Of a stretch of 64,000 bases of DNA, positions 8,729 to 19,108 are shown piece by piece; the first letter of the stretch is position 1, and every line of letters begins with the position of its first letter. This stretch comes from Hymenobacter arizonensis (lineage in GTDB: Bacteria; Bacteroidota; Bacteroidia; Cytophagales; Hymenobacteraceae). The notes under the pieces are model-generated. The model searched no databases, was not told the DNA's origin, and worked only from the letters and a program-made list of their open reading frames with translations. The translations under genes were made by a program, and so were the position numbers. The stretch is taken from the NCBI RefSeq assembly GCF_900115775.1, contig NZ_FOXS01000004.1:62001-126000 (forward strand), read 5' to 3'.

Positions 8729-9334
8729 TTAGGGTTTCTCAACCCTTTCCAGCAAGTCGAGCCGGTAGGTTTCCTGCCGCTGGCCAACCAAGTGGCGCAA
8801 CGGGCCATTGTCTCCAACTTGGGCTAGAAAGTGCTCGTGCACATAATCTCCGGTCAGCGGATAGTCGTGCACAGTTGGCGTCCAGTGCACCAAGAGCAGT
8901 TGGCCGCCTGGCCGCAACGCGCCTATTAGCAGCTGGGCGGCCCGAGCCAGGTCGCCCTCCGACCAATAATATCCCACCTCCGAAACCACAATAAGGTCGA
9001 ACTCCTGGCTGGGGAACTCATCCGGCACCCGCAGCAGCTGCAAATCCACCTGTGGAAAGTCTGCGCAACGCTGGCGTGCTTGGGCCAGGGCCGCCTCGCT
9101 CACGTCAACGGCCAATAGGTGTCCACAGCGCGGCGCCAACTTGGCCGTGAGCACGCCTAACGAGCAGCCCACCTCAAACGCTTCGACGTATTGCGGATGG
9201 GGCAGCGCCGCCACGGTAGCCGCGTATTTGGCTTGCTCGTACGGACTGGTTTCAAAATTCCAGGGGTCGCGGTTGGCCTGATACACGTGGTCGAAGTATT
9301 CGGGCGGTAGCGTGTTAGGCTGGTTCTTATTCAT
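8729..9334 (-). CDS. NodS-like SAM-dependent methyltransferase
   Basis: A 201-residue class I methyltransferase. The N-terminus FDHVYQANRDPWNFETSPYEQAKY is characteristic of the NodS family, which N-methylates the deacetylated sugar of lipochitooligosaccharides in rhizobia. Motif I is EVGCSLGVLT near residue 68, followed by LLAVDVSEAAL, FDLIVVSEVGYYW and LRPGGQLLLVHW. Its start overlaps the stop of the PIG-L deacetylase gene by 4 nt (ATGA), indicating translational coupling. In known NodS proteins the substrate is an amine exposed by deacetylation, which fits the coupled deacetylase. The actual substrate here is unknown. Confidence 0.85.
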   Translation of the reverse strand: MNKNQPNTLPPEYFDHVYQANRDPWNFETSPYEQAKYAATVAALPHPQYVEAFEVGCSLGVLTAKLAPRCGHLLAVDVSEAALAQARQRCADFPQVDLQLLRVPDEFPSQEFDLIVVSEVGYYWSEGDLARAAQLLIGALRPGGQLLLVHWTPTVHDYPLTGDYVHEHFLAQVGDNGPLRHLVGQRQETYRLDLLERVEKP

Positions 9335-10083
9335 GAATCAAGCACTTCAAAGTAGACTTCGTACGGACCCGCGAAATGCGCCAGCATCTGAGCCGATAGT
9401 AAAAAGCCGTCGGGGTCGTCGGTGAAAACGCCGGGTGCCACCTGCGAGCGGTGGGCGGCAATGGCCTGCTGCTTAGCCGCAATAGCTTCGCCGACATCGA
9501 GGCGGAAGCCGCGCACGCCATCAGTTGCCGTGGGAAGGTCTTCTGCTCCGGCTCGCTCCCAGGCCCACACCACGTATTCAAGGCGGTGCGGTGGGTGCGC
9601 CATTGCAGCTAATGCGGCCTGCACCAGCAGGCTGGTGGCGCGGTGGTCGGGGTGAGGGTCGCGCCGCCAGGGCACTAGTACCGTCGTGGCTTGGTGGGTT
9701 TTAAGGAACGCAGCCAGTTGAGCGGCCGCTTCCGCAAAGCCCGGGTCCTGCGGTGCGGCGGGCACCCGGCTATCGGGCAAACCGAGCAGCAGGGGTTCGG
9801 CAGTGACGCCGAGCAAAGCCAGCGCTTCCCGAAACTCAGCTTCGCGCACGGCCTGGCGGGCTAGAGCCGGAAAATGCACCGAGTTGGGGTGCGACATGGT
9901 GCCGTCGCTCACCAAAACGGCGGCTACGGGCTGGCCAGCACGGCGCAGCAAGGCCAGCAGCCCGCCGCAACCTAGGGCCTCGTCGTCGGGGTGCGGGGCC
10001 ACTACCACCACCGAGCCCAGCGCTGCCACGTAGCTAGCCGGGCGCACGGGGTAAGAATCAGATGGCAGAGCAATGGCAGGCAA
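9331..10083 (-). CDS. PIG-L family deacetylase
   Basis: A 250-residue zinc-dependent N-acetyl-sugar deacetylase of the LmbE/PIG-L fold. The metal motif PHPDDE is in VVVVAPHPDDEALGCGGLLA near residues 30-40, and the second motif is in WRRDPHPDHRATSLLV near 140. Known members deacetylate GlcNAc-containing substrates such as GlcNAc-PI, mycothiol or bacillithiol precursors. The gene lies 20 bp after the acyl-CoA dehydrogenase gene and overlaps the NodS-like methyltransferase gene by 4 nt, so the three form an operon. No other bacillithiol gene is seen in the window. Substrate unknown. Confidence 0.9.
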   Translation of the reverse strand: MPAIALPSDSYPVRPASYVAALGSVVVVAPHPDDEALGCGGLLALLRRAGQPVAAVLVSDGTMSHPNSVHFPALARQAVREAEFREALALLGVTAEPLLLGLPDSRVPAAPQDPGFAEAAAQLAAFLKTHQATTVLVPWRRDPHPDHRATSLLVQAALAAMAHPPHRLEYVVWAWERAGAEDLPTATDGVRGFRLDVGEAIAAKQQAIAAHRSQVAPGVFTDDPDGFLLSAQMLAHFAGPYEVYFEVLDS

Positions 10084-10103
10084 AACAGCGTAATGTTCTG
10101 AAG

Positions 10104-11324
10104 TTAGCTAACGAAACTCTTGCCTTCCAGCACGAAGCGGCCCACGTCGGCCAGCGAGCCATCGGGCGCGGGCTGGCGCAGGTAATGCGTCAGGTCGCGG
10201 TGCAGGCGCTCGAAGGGAAGGGGCTGCAGCAGGCCGCGGGCCCCTACGCTGCGCTCAGCCAGCTGCAACATCGTGAGGCAGATGGTCTCGATGGCGGTGC
10301 GGGTCATGTTGGCGTAGGCTACCGTGGCTTCGGCTGCTTCAGGCGTCGTGGCGTCGGGGCGGGCGGCGTGCTCGGCGGCCCCGCGCAGCCACTGCTGGCC
10401 ACTTTCCAGGGCAATGGCCATTTCGCCCAGGCGCTGGCGCTGGTAGGGGTCGTCGGTGCGGCCCAGGACCCGCAAGAAAGCGTGCGTCTCTTCAAACACG
10501 GCGGCGGCTCCGCCCAGCTGCACGGCCGCAAACCGAATAGCGCCGCCGCTAAAGCCCGGCTGACGGTAATAAGAGTTAGGAGCACCAATTAAGTCTTCGG
10601 AACCAATTTCCAGGTCCGTTAAATCGGCTCGAAAGCTGGCGGTGGCCCGCATGCCCAGGGGCCGCCAGAAAGAGCGGTCCAGCTCGGGAGGCTGCTGGTC
10701 GGTGGGCAAAACGAACAATTGCCAACCTTGCCCGTCAGGCAAGGCGCCACTGATGAGCGGCCGCTGCAAATGGCCCGCCCCCGAGGCAAAAGTTTTGGCG
10801 CCCCGCAGCCGGTAGCGGCCATTGGCCAAGGCTTCCAATCGCACGCCTTCAGCAGGGTCTTCGGTGTTCCACACGCCAAATAGCAGCCCAGCCCGCGCAT
10901 CGGCAGCGTAGCGCTTCACCTGAGCCGGGGTGCCCAGCTGCTGTATTAGCAACAGGGCATTCAGATGGCCCTCGTAAATGCGCCCCACGGCCAAATTCCC
11001 CTGCCCAATGTGCTGCAACACCCGCAATAGCGCCAAGGTAGCGGCGGGGTCCTGAAGTCCGGCTCCGCCCATAGCCGCGGGCAAGGTTGCCGTGAGCAAA
11101 CCAGCTTTCCGCATCCAGTCGAATTCCTTGCTGGGAAAAGCCCCCACTACATCAGTTTCGGCAGCTTGCGCAAACAGGCGCGGCGCCATTTTAGCCGCCG
11201 CCGATTCTGCCTGCCCCGGGGTGCTCAGAACAGCAGAGGCGGCCGGAGTGCCGGTTGGCACAACGGCCTCAGCAGTGGCTGGCCAAAGCTCGACACTGAG
11301 CTGAGATTCGAAAGCAGTAGACAT
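10104..11324 (-). CDS. acyl-CoA dehydrogenase family protein
   Basis: A 406-residue flavoprotein of the acyl-CoA dehydrogenase fold. The N-terminal helical domain includes FDWMRKAGLLTATLPAAMGGAGLQDP. A middle domain contains FGVWNTEDPAEGVRLEALANGRYRLRGAKTFASGAGH. The C-terminal helical domain starts near IRFAAVQLGGAAAVFEETHAFLRVLGR. It is divergent from its closest beta-oxidation homologues in the middle domain. It is the first gene of an operon with PIG-L and NodS-like genes, which suggests that it oxidises or desaturates an acyl or related group on the same product and is not part of general fatty acid breakdown. That role is an inference. Confidence 0.85.
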   Translation of the reverse strand: MSTAFESQLSVELWPATAEAVVPTGTPAASAVLSTPGQAESAAAKMAPRLFAQAAETDVVGAFPSKEFDWMRKAGLLTATLPAAMGGAGLQDPAATLALLRVLQHIGQGNLAVGRIYEGHLNALLLIQQLGTPAQVKRYAADARAGLLFGVWNTEDPAEGVRLEALANGRYRLRGAKTFASGAGHLQRPLISGALPDGQGWQLFVLPTDQQPPELDRSFWRPLGMRATASFRADLTDLEIGSEDLIGAPNSYYRQPGFSGGAIRFAAVQLGGAAAVFEETHAFLRVLGRTDDPYQRQRLGEMAIALESGQQWLRGAAEHAARPDATTPEAAEATVAYANMTRTAIETICLTMLQLAERSVGARGLLQPLPFERLHRDLTHYLRQPAPDGSLADVGRFVLEGKSFVS

Positions 11325-11509
11325 GGACTTAAGAAACGTGGCGGGGAGGAATAAGCTATACCGTAAGAGGGGGGCTATTGTTCAGTTTGGGCAATAGTTG
11401 TGCATAGCGCATGGCTGGTAACAATTCGGTAATGCGGGTGCTAGGCCCTCGCCGCATCGGGGCCGTACCTTCGCGGCGGCAATTGTGCCCTGCTTATTCG
11501 CCCCTTTTT

Positions 11510-13045
<1,536 letters not shown>

Positions 13046-13111
13046 GCCGGCCGCGGCGGGGCAGGGAGCGAGGTAATCAGTGCCACTTCTTAACGCCCAA
13101 GCTGCTAGGCG

Positions 13112-13148
13112 AAAAAGCCCTGACTCCCGTCGAGTCGGGGCTTTTTTT
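13112..13148 (+). terminator. rho-independent terminator after purH
   Basis: A stem AAAAAGCCC..GACTC / GAGTC..GGGCTTTTT followed by a T run, 67 nt past the purH stop. It separates purH from mreB. Confidence 0.85.
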
Positions 13149-13267
13149 ATACTAAAACGAGGTGGGTTCCGTTCCCCGCTCTTGCAGCCAGGGAGCCAGG
13201 GAAGGTTGCGTGCTTCAATCTGCCGGCCGGCCCGGAAGTTATAATTAACCTCCGCCGAAACCTTCCG

Positions 13268-13275
13268 TACCTTTG
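13268..13275 (+). promoter_or_regulatory. Bacteroidota -7 element for mreB (TACCTTTG)
   Basis: TACCTTTG fits TAnnTTTG and lies 54 nt upstream of the mreB ATG, after the purH terminator. An AT-rich stretch (TTATAATTAA) lies about 20 nt further upstream in place of a clear -33 TTG. Confidence 0.5.
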
Positions 13276-13329
13276 CCCATTAATTCACTTAGGCCCCGGT
13301 CTAAGTTCCGCCTTATTGCAGCTAACTCA

Positions 13330-14355
13330 ATGGGTTTCTTTAACTTCCTTACTAGCGATATAGCCATTGACTTGGGTACCGCTAATACGCTCATCATTCA
13401 CAACGACAAAATCGTGGTGGATGAGCCGAGCATCATCGCCAAAGACCGAACCACCAATAAAGTCATCGCCGTGGGCCGCCAAGCCCAGCAGATGCACGAG
13501 AAAACCCACGACAACATCCGCACCATCCGCCCGCTGAAGGACGGGGTAATTGCCGATTTCCACGCCGCCGAGGAAATGATTAAGGGCATGATTAAGATGA
13601 TTGACACGCGCACGCGGCTGTTTCAGCCCTCGCACCGCATGGTCATCTGCATTCCCTCGGGCATCACCGAAGTAGAAAAGCGCGCTGTACGTGACTCCGC
13701 CGAGCACGCCGGCGCCAAAGAAGTCTGGATGATTCAGGAGCCCATGGCCGCGGCCATTGGCATCGGCATCGACGTGGAGCAGCCCGTGGGCTCGATGATT
13801 ATCGACATCGGAGGAGGCACCACCGAAATTGCCGTTATCGCCCTCTCGGGCATCGTGTGCGACCAGTCCATCAAAACCGCCGGCGACGTTTTCAACCAGG
13901 ACATCCTCGACTACATGCGCCGCCAGCACAACCTGCTCATCGGCGAGCGTTCGGCCGAGCGCATCAAAATTGAAGTGGGCGCCGCCCTTACCGAACTCGA
14001 CGTGCCGCCGCCCGACCACGAAGTGCGCGGCCGCGACCTGATGACGGGCATCCCAAAGGTTATCAAAGTCACGTTCTCGGAAATTGCCATTGCCCTCGAT
14101 AAATCGGTGGCTAAAATCGAAGAAGCTGTACTGAAAGCCCTCGAAATTTCGCCGCCCGAGCTGTCGGCCGATATTTATGAAAACGGCATTCACCTCACCG
14201 GCGGCGGCGCGCTGCTGCGTGGGCTGGACAAACGCTTGGCCGCCAAAACCAAGCTGCCGATTCACATTGCTGAAGACCCGTTGCGCGCCGTAGTGCGCGG
14301 CACCGGCAAGGCCATTAAAGATATTCAGGCATTTAAAGGCGTATTGCTGACCTAA
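13330..14355 (+). CDS. mreB: rod shape-determining actin homologue MreB
   Basis: A 341-residue bacterial actin. Phosphate-1 motif DLGTANTLI is near residues 12-20, phosphate-2 motif MIIDIGGGTTEIAVI near 155-170, and the adenosine motif LTGGGALLRGLDK near 290. It polymerises on the inner membrane and directs the elongation machinery. The ATG at 13330 begins with the expected MGFFNFLTSDIAIDLG. It is the first gene of mreB-mreC-mreD-PBP2; a palindromic repeat lies between it and mreC. Confidence 0.97.
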   Translation: MGFFNFLTSDIAIDLGTANTLIIHNDKIVVDEPSIIAKDRTTNKVIAVGRQAQQMHEKTHDNIRTIRPLKDGVIADFHAAEEMIKGMIKMIDTRTRLFQPSHRMVICIPSGITEVEKRAVRDSAEHAGAKEVWMIQEPMAAAIGIGIDVEQPVGSMIIDIGGGTTEIAVIALSGIVCDQSIKTAGDVFNQDILDYMRRQHNLLIGERSAERIKIEVGAALTELDVPPPDHEVRGRDLMTGIPKVIKVTFSEIAIALDKSVAKIEEAVLKALEISPPELSADIYENGIHLTGGGALLRGLDKRLAAKTKLPIHIAEDPLRAVVRGTGKAIKDIQAFKGVLLT

Positions 14356-14371
14356 TTAACACCCATCGGCT

Positions 14372-14469
14372 GTCATGCTGAGCGCAGCCGAAGCATCTCT
14401 ACCACGCAACCAAATCCTCCGATTGGATTAGTGTTGCAGTAGAGATGCTTCGGCTGCGCTCAGCATGAC
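14372..14469. repeat. GTCAT-type palindromic element (TGCT/AGCA arms), mreB|mreC
   Basis: Perfect 29-bp inverted arms (14372-14400 and 14441-14469) around a 40-nt centre. Each arm can also fold alone, since ATGCT near its outer end pairs with AGCAT near its inner end. It lies between two co-directional operon genes. Confidence 0.9.
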
Positions 14470-14510
14470 GGTCCGTTAACAGACATAATCAAACAAACAA
14501 GTTAGCCTCC

Positions 14511-15449
14511 GTGCGGAATTTATTTCAGTTTCTATTTCGCTTTCGCGGGGCGCTGGTGTTTGGCTTGTTGGAGGTAGTCAGCCTGTATTTATTTGTCACC
14601 AATAACTCGTACCAGCGGGCGGCGTTTTTCAATTCGGCTAATAAATACGCCGGCATAGTTCTGGACCGGCGCACCCAGATAGCCGACTATTTTAAACTGG
14701 CCGAAATGAATCAGCAGCTGGCCGTTGAAAACGCAGCCCTGCGCCAGCAGCTGTTTCCGGAAGACAGCAGCCGCCGCGAGGCCGATTCGGTGGCGCTGCC
14801 CCCAGCCCGCACCGACTCGCTGCGGCGAGTTCGCTATCAGCGGCCCGCTGCCAAACCGGACACCTTATTGCTCGGTTTGCAACCCTTGGCCGCCCGAGAC
14901 CGGAGTTATCCACTTATTCCGGCCCGAGTTATCAACAATATGCTCCGAAATGTGGATAACTATCTTACATTGAACGTGGGCAGCGCCCAGGGCGTGAACC
15001 CGGGCATGGGCGTGGTGGCCGCCAACGGCGTGGTAGGGCGAGTGAAAGTTGTGAGCGAGCACTACGCTACGGTTACCAGCCTGCTGCATTCCAAAACCAG
15101 CGTGGCCTCCAAAATCAAGCGCGACGGTACATTTGGCACCATCCGCTGGCTGGGCGACGACCCCACCCACGTAGCCCTCGACAACGTGCTTCGGGAAACG
15201 GAATTGGTGAAGGGCGACACCATTGTGACGTCGGGCTACAATGCGGTGTTTCCGGAGGGCGTTTTCATTGGTACCATCGACTCCTTCGTGAAGGAGCCCG
15301 ACAAGAACTTCTGGACTATTCGGGTGCGGCTGGCCGTCAATTTTGCCAACCTGACTTACGTGTACGTCGTCACCAGTCGGCCCAAAATAGAGCGCGACAC
15401 GATAGAAGCGCGCACGGGCATTAAGCCGGAAGGAGGGCCCCGCCCATGA
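14511..15449 (+). CDS. mreC: rod shape-determining protein MreC
   Basis: A 312-residue bitopic protein. A GTG start at 14511 opens a short cytosolic segment and a membrane helix (ALVFGLLEVVSLYLFVT). A coiled coil follows (FKLAEMNQQLAVENAALRQQL), then the two-barrel periplasmic domain (VINNMLRNVDNYLTLNVGSAQGVNPGMGVVAANGVVGRV). MreC scaffolds the elongasome and activates PBP2. The Pro/Arg-rich linker around residues 85-120 is longer than in many homologues. It overlaps mreD by 4 nt. Confidence 0.95.
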   Translation: MRNLFQFLFRFRGALVFGLLEVVSLYLFVTNNSYQRAAFFNSANKYAGIVLDRRTQIADYFKLAEMNQQLAVENAALRQQLFPEDSSRREADSVALPPARTDSLRRVRYQRPAAKPDTLLLGLQPLAARDRSYPLIPARVINNMLRNVDNYLTLNVGSAQGVNPGMGVVAANGVVGRVKVVSEHYATVTSLLHSKTSVASKIKRDGTFGTIRWLGDDPTHVALDNVLRETELVKGDTIVTSGYNAVFPEGVFIGTIDSFVKEPDKNFWTIRVRLAVNFANLTYVYVVTSRPKIERDTIEARTGIKPEGGPRP

Positions 15450-15973
15450 GTGGCCTACGCTTTATTCTGGTGCAGGCCCTGCGCTTTATCATTTACGGGG
15501 GCGTGCACGTGCTGCTGATTAGCCGGCTGGTGCTGTTCGACCTGGGGTGGTGTTTCTTTTACCTGGGCTTTCTGCTGTTCCTGCCCATTGCTACGCCTAT
15601 TGTGGTGCAGCTGCTGGTTTCCTTTTGCATGGGGCTGGCCATGGACATCTTCTACGATACCGGCGGGCTGCATGCGGCGGCGGCCGTGCTGCTGGGCTTT
15701 GCGCGGCCCTGGGTGCTGCGCCTGCTCACTCCGCGCGACGGCTACGACAGCGCCGATACGGTGAATGTGCACCAAATGGGCTGGCAGTGGTTCAGCGTGT
15801 ACCTCACCCTGTTAGTCACGCTGCACCACGCGGCGTTCTTTCTACTGGAGCTGGGAAGCTTCCGGAATATCGGCATTACCATGGGGAAAATCCTGGTAAG
15901 CGCACTCTTTACCAGCCTTGCGCTGTTGATAGTGCAGCTGTTATTCTTCCCGGTGCGCCGGGGGCGCCAGTAA
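15446..15973 (+). CDS. mreD: rod shape-determining protein MreD
   Basis: A 175-residue integral membrane protein with about five hydrophobic segments, for example LISRLVLFDLGWCFFYLGFLLFLPIA and VVQLLVSFCMGLAMDIFYDTGGLHAAAAVLLGF. The GLAMDIFYDTGGLHA segment is the conserved MreD core. It starts within the last 4 nt of mreC (ATGA), indicating translational coupling. It acts with MreC in the elongation complex. Confidence 0.93.
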   Translation: MSGLRFILVQALRFIIYGGVHVLLISRLVLFDLGWCFFYLGFLLFLPIATPIVVQLLVSFCMGLAMDIFYDTGGLHAAAAVLLGFARPWVLRLLTPRDGYDSADTVNVHQMGWQWFSVYLTLLVTLHHAAFFLLELGSFRNIGITMGKILVSALFTSLALLIVQLLFFPVRRGRQ

Positions 15974-15980
15974 TTCTTCT

Positions 15981-16072
15981 GTCATCCTGAGCTTGCGAAG
16001 GACCTTATTACCACAGCACGAAAAGCGCAACGGTGATAAGGTCCTTCGCAGGCGGACGCCAGACGAGGATGA
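15981..16072. repeat. GTCAT-type palindromic element (TCCT/AGGA arms), mreD|PBP2
   Basis: The left arm GTCATCCTGAGCTTGCGAAG and a right arm ending in AGGATGAC are inverted. TCCT/AGGA pairing closes a hairpin within each arm. The right arm is longer and imperfect (extra GGACGCCAGAC). Confidence 0.85.
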
Positions 16073-16123
16073 CAGACGAATTACAATCAAGCTAAAAAAT
16101 TAATAATCAGATTATAATAACAA

Positions 16124-17959
16124 ATGCAATACCTGGAAGGCCGTAAGTACGTTGTGCAAGGCATCTTTTTGGTGGTTGCTCTTATTTTTCTTACCCGCCT
16201 GTTTTTCATGCAGGTGCTGGATGGCACTTATAAGCTGGCGGCCGACAAGAACACGCTGCAGCGCATCGTCCAGACGCCCTACCGCGGGCTTATTTACGAC
16301 CGAAAAGACCAGCTTCTGGTGCAGAACACGCCGGTGTACGACTTGATGGTGGTACCCCGCGAGGTAAAAGACCTCGACTCGGCCCGGTTCTGTGAGCTGC
16401 TGCAGATTCCCATCGAAGAGCTCCGCACAGGCTTGTTGGCGGCTAAGAAATACTCGCGCAATAAAGCATCTCCGCTGGTTCAGAACCTGACCACGCCCGA
16501 CCTGGCCATTATATCGGACCAGCTGGCCGACTTTCCGGGCTTCCGGGTGCAGGCGCGTATGGCGCGGGCCTACCGCACGCCCAACCTGGCGCACGCCCTG
16601 GGCTACGTGGGCGCTATTACGCCGGCCTTCCTGGAGAAGCCGAAATACGCCAAGTACCGTCCCGGCGAAAACGTGGGCATTTCGGGCCTGGAGGCCTATT
16701 ATGAGGAAACCCTGATGGGCCGGCGCGGCGTGCAGTACAAAATGGTGAACGTGCGCGGCATTGAGAAAGGCAAGTTTCGGGATGGGGAGTTTGATACGTT
16801 GTCGGTGGCCGGGCAGGACTTGCACCTGAGCATCGATGCTGAGCTGCAGGCCTACGGCGAAAAGCTGCTGGCAGGCCGGCGGGGCTCCATTGTGGCCATC
16901 GACCCCAAGACCGGCGAGATTTTGGCTTTTGTGTCGGTGCCAAACTATGACCCGCAGCTGCTCACGGGCAAGGGCTCGGGCAACCGCTACATGGCCCTAC
17001 TGAACAACAAAGAGCGGCCCCTTTTCAACCGCCCGCTGATGGCCACCTACCCGCCGGGCTCGGTATTTAAGCTCGTGAATGAGCTGGTGGCTCTGCAGCT
17101 GGGCGTGGTGAAGCCGTACACGGCCTTCGAGTGCAACCAGAAGCTGGTGCGCTGCACCCACCGGCACGAGCCGCCCAACAACGTGAGCGTGGCCATTAAG
17201 CAAAGCTGCAACCCTTATTTCTACCAGGTAATGCGGGCCGCAGTGGTGCGCGGGCAGTCGCGCAACCGCTTCGAAGATGCCCGCCTGGGCTTGGGGCAAT
17301 GGCAGAAGATGGTGAAATCCTTCGGCCTCGGCGAGAAACTGGGCGTTGATATGGCTCAGGAAAAGCGCGGGCTTATTCCCTCGCCCGACTACTACGACAA
17401 GCGCCTGGGACACCACCGTTGGAACTACAAAACCGTGTACTCGCTCAGCATAGGTCAGGGCGAGATTGGTATTACGGGCTTGCAAATGGCCAACGTGCTG
17501 GCCACCATCGCCAACCGGGGCTGGTACTACACGCCGCATTTTGTGCGTAGCATCGGCAATGGTGGGCCATTGCCGCAGTTTCGCGAGCGCCATTACACGG
17601 CCATCGACACCACGCTGTTTAAGTACATCATTCCCGGCATGATGCAGGTGGTGGATGGCAACGGCGGCACCGGCAATCTGGCTTCGTTGTCGCAGTTTGG
17701 CATATCAGTGGCGGGCAAAACCGGCACCGTGCAAAACCCTCACGGCTACGACCATGCCACCTTCGCGGCCTTTGCCCCCGCCAACGACCCCAAGATTGCC
17801 ATTGCTGTCTTCATCGAAAACAGCGGTTTTGGTGGCACCAGCGCTGCTCCGGCTGCTGGCCTCCTCATTGAGAAGTATCTGCGCGGCAAGGTGGCGCCCC
17901 ACCGCAAAACCTGGGAAGACTGGGTGATGTACGGCAACTTCACCAAGAAGCTGCACTAG
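16124..17959 (+). CDS. mrdA: penicillin-binding protein 2 (elongation transpeptidase)
   Basis: A 611-residue class B PBP. A single N-terminal membrane helix (GIFLVVALIFLTRLFFMQVL) is followed by the PBP dimerisation domain (RGLIYDRKDQLLVQNTPVYDL) and the transpeptidase domain. The catalytic motifs are SxxK in PPGSVFKL, SxN in KQSCNPYF and KTG in AGKTGTVQNP. It cross-links peptidoglycan during lateral growth. It follows mreBCD, but the usual neighbour rodA is not next; an SDR gene is. Confidence 0.95.
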   Translation: MQYLEGRKYVVQGIFLVVALIFLTRLFFMQVLDGTYKLAADKNTLQRIVQTPYRGLIYDRKDQLLVQNTPVYDLMVVPREVKDLDSARFCELLQIPIEELRTGLLAAKKYSRNKASPLVQNLTTPDLAIISDQLADFPGFRVQARMARAYRTPNLAHALGYVGAITPAFLEKPKYAKYRPGENVGISGLEAYYEETLMGRRGVQYKMVNVRGIEKGKFRDGEFDTLSVAGQDLHLSIDAELQAYGEKLLAGRRGSIVAIDPKTGEILAFVSVPNYDPQLLTGKGSGNRYMALLNNKERPLFNRPLMATYPPGSVFKLVNELVALQLGVVKPYTAFECNQKLVRCTHRHEPPNNVSVAIKQSCNPYFYQVMRAAVVRGQSRNRFEDARLGLGQWQKMVKSFGLGEKLGVDMAQEKRGLIPSPDYYDKRLGHHRWNYKTVYSLSIGQGEIGITGLQMANVLATIANRGWYYTPHFVRSIGNGGPLPQFRERHYTAIDTTLFKYIIPGMMQVVDGNGGTGNLASLSQFGISVAGKTGTVQNPHGYDHATFAAFAPANDPKIAIAVFIENSGFGGTSAAPAAGLLIEKYLRGKVAPHRKTWEDWVMYGNFTKKLH

Positions 17960-18073
17960 CCGGGAAGGCGGCGCACCAGCAGAAACGTGAGCGAGCGGGC
18001 AACGTAAGAGAACCAACCTTTAGGCATGGGGCATGTTCTATGCCATCTCATTTATTTTCTCCCGACCCTCCGT

Positions 18074-18790
18074 ATGGAATCTCTCCAAGGTAAAATCGCC
18101 CTCGTGACCGGGGCTGGCAAAGGCATTGGCCGCGCCGTGGCCCTCGCTCTGGCGCAGGAAGGCGTGCACGTGGGCCTACTGGCCCGCACCGCCAGCGACC
18201 TCGAATCCCTCGCTACTGAAATCGCTACACACGGTGTAAAAACTGCTTCGGCCGTGGCGGATATCGCCGACCGCAGCGCCGTTGAGGCCGCCATTGCCCA
18301 GATTCAGCAGGAGCTGGGCGACATCGACATTCTCATCAACAACGCCGGCATAGGCACCTTCGCCAAGTTCCTGGAAATGGAGCCTGAGCAGTGGGAGCAC
18401 ATCATCCAGGTGAATTTGCTGGGCACGTACTACGTCACCCGCGCCGTGCTGCCAGGCATGATATCCCGGCAGACGGGGGATATTATCAATATCTCATCTA
18501 CGTCGGGGCAGCGGGCGGCCGCCGGCACCAGCGCCTACAGCGCGTCAAAGTTTGCCGTGCTCGGCCTCAGCGAAGCCCTTATGCAAGAGGTGCGCAAGCA
18601 CAACATTCGCGTTTCGGCCCTCACGCCCAGCACCGTGGCCACGCCGTTGGCGCTGGATAACAAGCTGACTGACGGCAACCCCGAGAAGGTGATGCAGCCA
18701 GAGGACTTGGCAGAGTTCATGATAGCGCAGCTGAAACTGAACCGCCGCATCTTCATCAAAGAAGCCGGCATGTGGTCGACTAATCCGTAA
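18074..18790 (+). CDS. SDR family 3-ketoacyl-ACP reductase-like protein
   Basis: A 238-residue short-chain dehydrogenase. The cofactor motif TGAGKGIG is near residues 13-20, then NNAGIGTF near 90, catalytic Ser in [14 protein letters not shown] and YSASK near 155. The ATG at 18074 was chosen because the upstream extension is not conserved in type. It resembles FabG-like reductases, but the chromosomal setting next to PBP2 does not point to fatty acid synthesis. The substrate cannot be assigned. Confidence 0.88.
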   Translation: MESLQGKIALVTGAGKGIGRAVALALAQEGVHVGLLARTASDLESLATEIATHGVKTASAVADIADRSAVEAAIAQIQQELGDIDILINNAGIGTFAKFLEMEPEQWEHIIQVNLLGTYYVTRAVLPGMISRQTGDIINISSTSGQRAAAGTSAYSASKFAVLGLSEALMQEVRKHNIRVSALTPSTVATPLALDNKLTDGNPEKVMQPEDLAEFMIAQLKLNRRIFIKEAGMWSTNP

Positions 18791-18814
18791 GTTGCCTACT
18801 GATTTCACTTTGTG

Positions 18815-18853
18815 AAAGTGCCCTGGCTACGCAAGTGACCGGGGTACTTTTGC
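18815..18853 (+). terminator. terminator after the SDR gene
   Basis: AAAGTGCCCTGG pairs with CCGGGGTACTTT (two G-T wobbles) around a 12-nt loop and is followed by TT. It lies 24 nt past the stop. Confidence 0.65.
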
Positions 18854-18886
18854 TTTCAGGTTATTGCTAAGTGAAGATAGCTAACG

Positions 18887-19072
18887 GTCATGCTGAGCAT
18901 ACCGAAGCATCTCGCTCGACTCGTTTGCCTAGCACCTGTCATGCTGAGCTTGCGAAGCATCTTCTCACCTCAGAACAACTCGTTGTGGCGTGATAAGATG
19001 CTTCGCAAGCTCAGCATGACAGGCGATTGGGTTGCTATCCCACGCGAGATGCTGCGCTGCGCTCTGCATGAC
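18887..19072. repeat. nested pair of GTCAT-type palindromic elements
   Basis: An outer pair (left arm from 18887, right arm ending 19072) encloses a complete inner element at 18938-19020, both of the TGCT/AGCA type. The inner arms are nearly perfect; the outer right arm is degenerate (GATGCTGCGCTGCGCTCTGCATGAC in two parts). It fills most of the gap between the convergent SDR and dipeptidase genes. Confidence 0.85.
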
Positions 19073-19108
19073 GTTTTGCAACAAGCGACTAGGAAGCTGA
19101 AGTAGCTG

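Noticed and set aside
18887-19072. possible CRISPR array or insertion sequence
   Set aside because: Repeats are inverted and irregular, there are no equal spacers, and no cas or transposase gene is nearby.
18890-19105. 71-codon plus-strand open frame
   Set aside because: It lies almost wholly within the nested palindromic elements; the frame arises from the repeat sequence.
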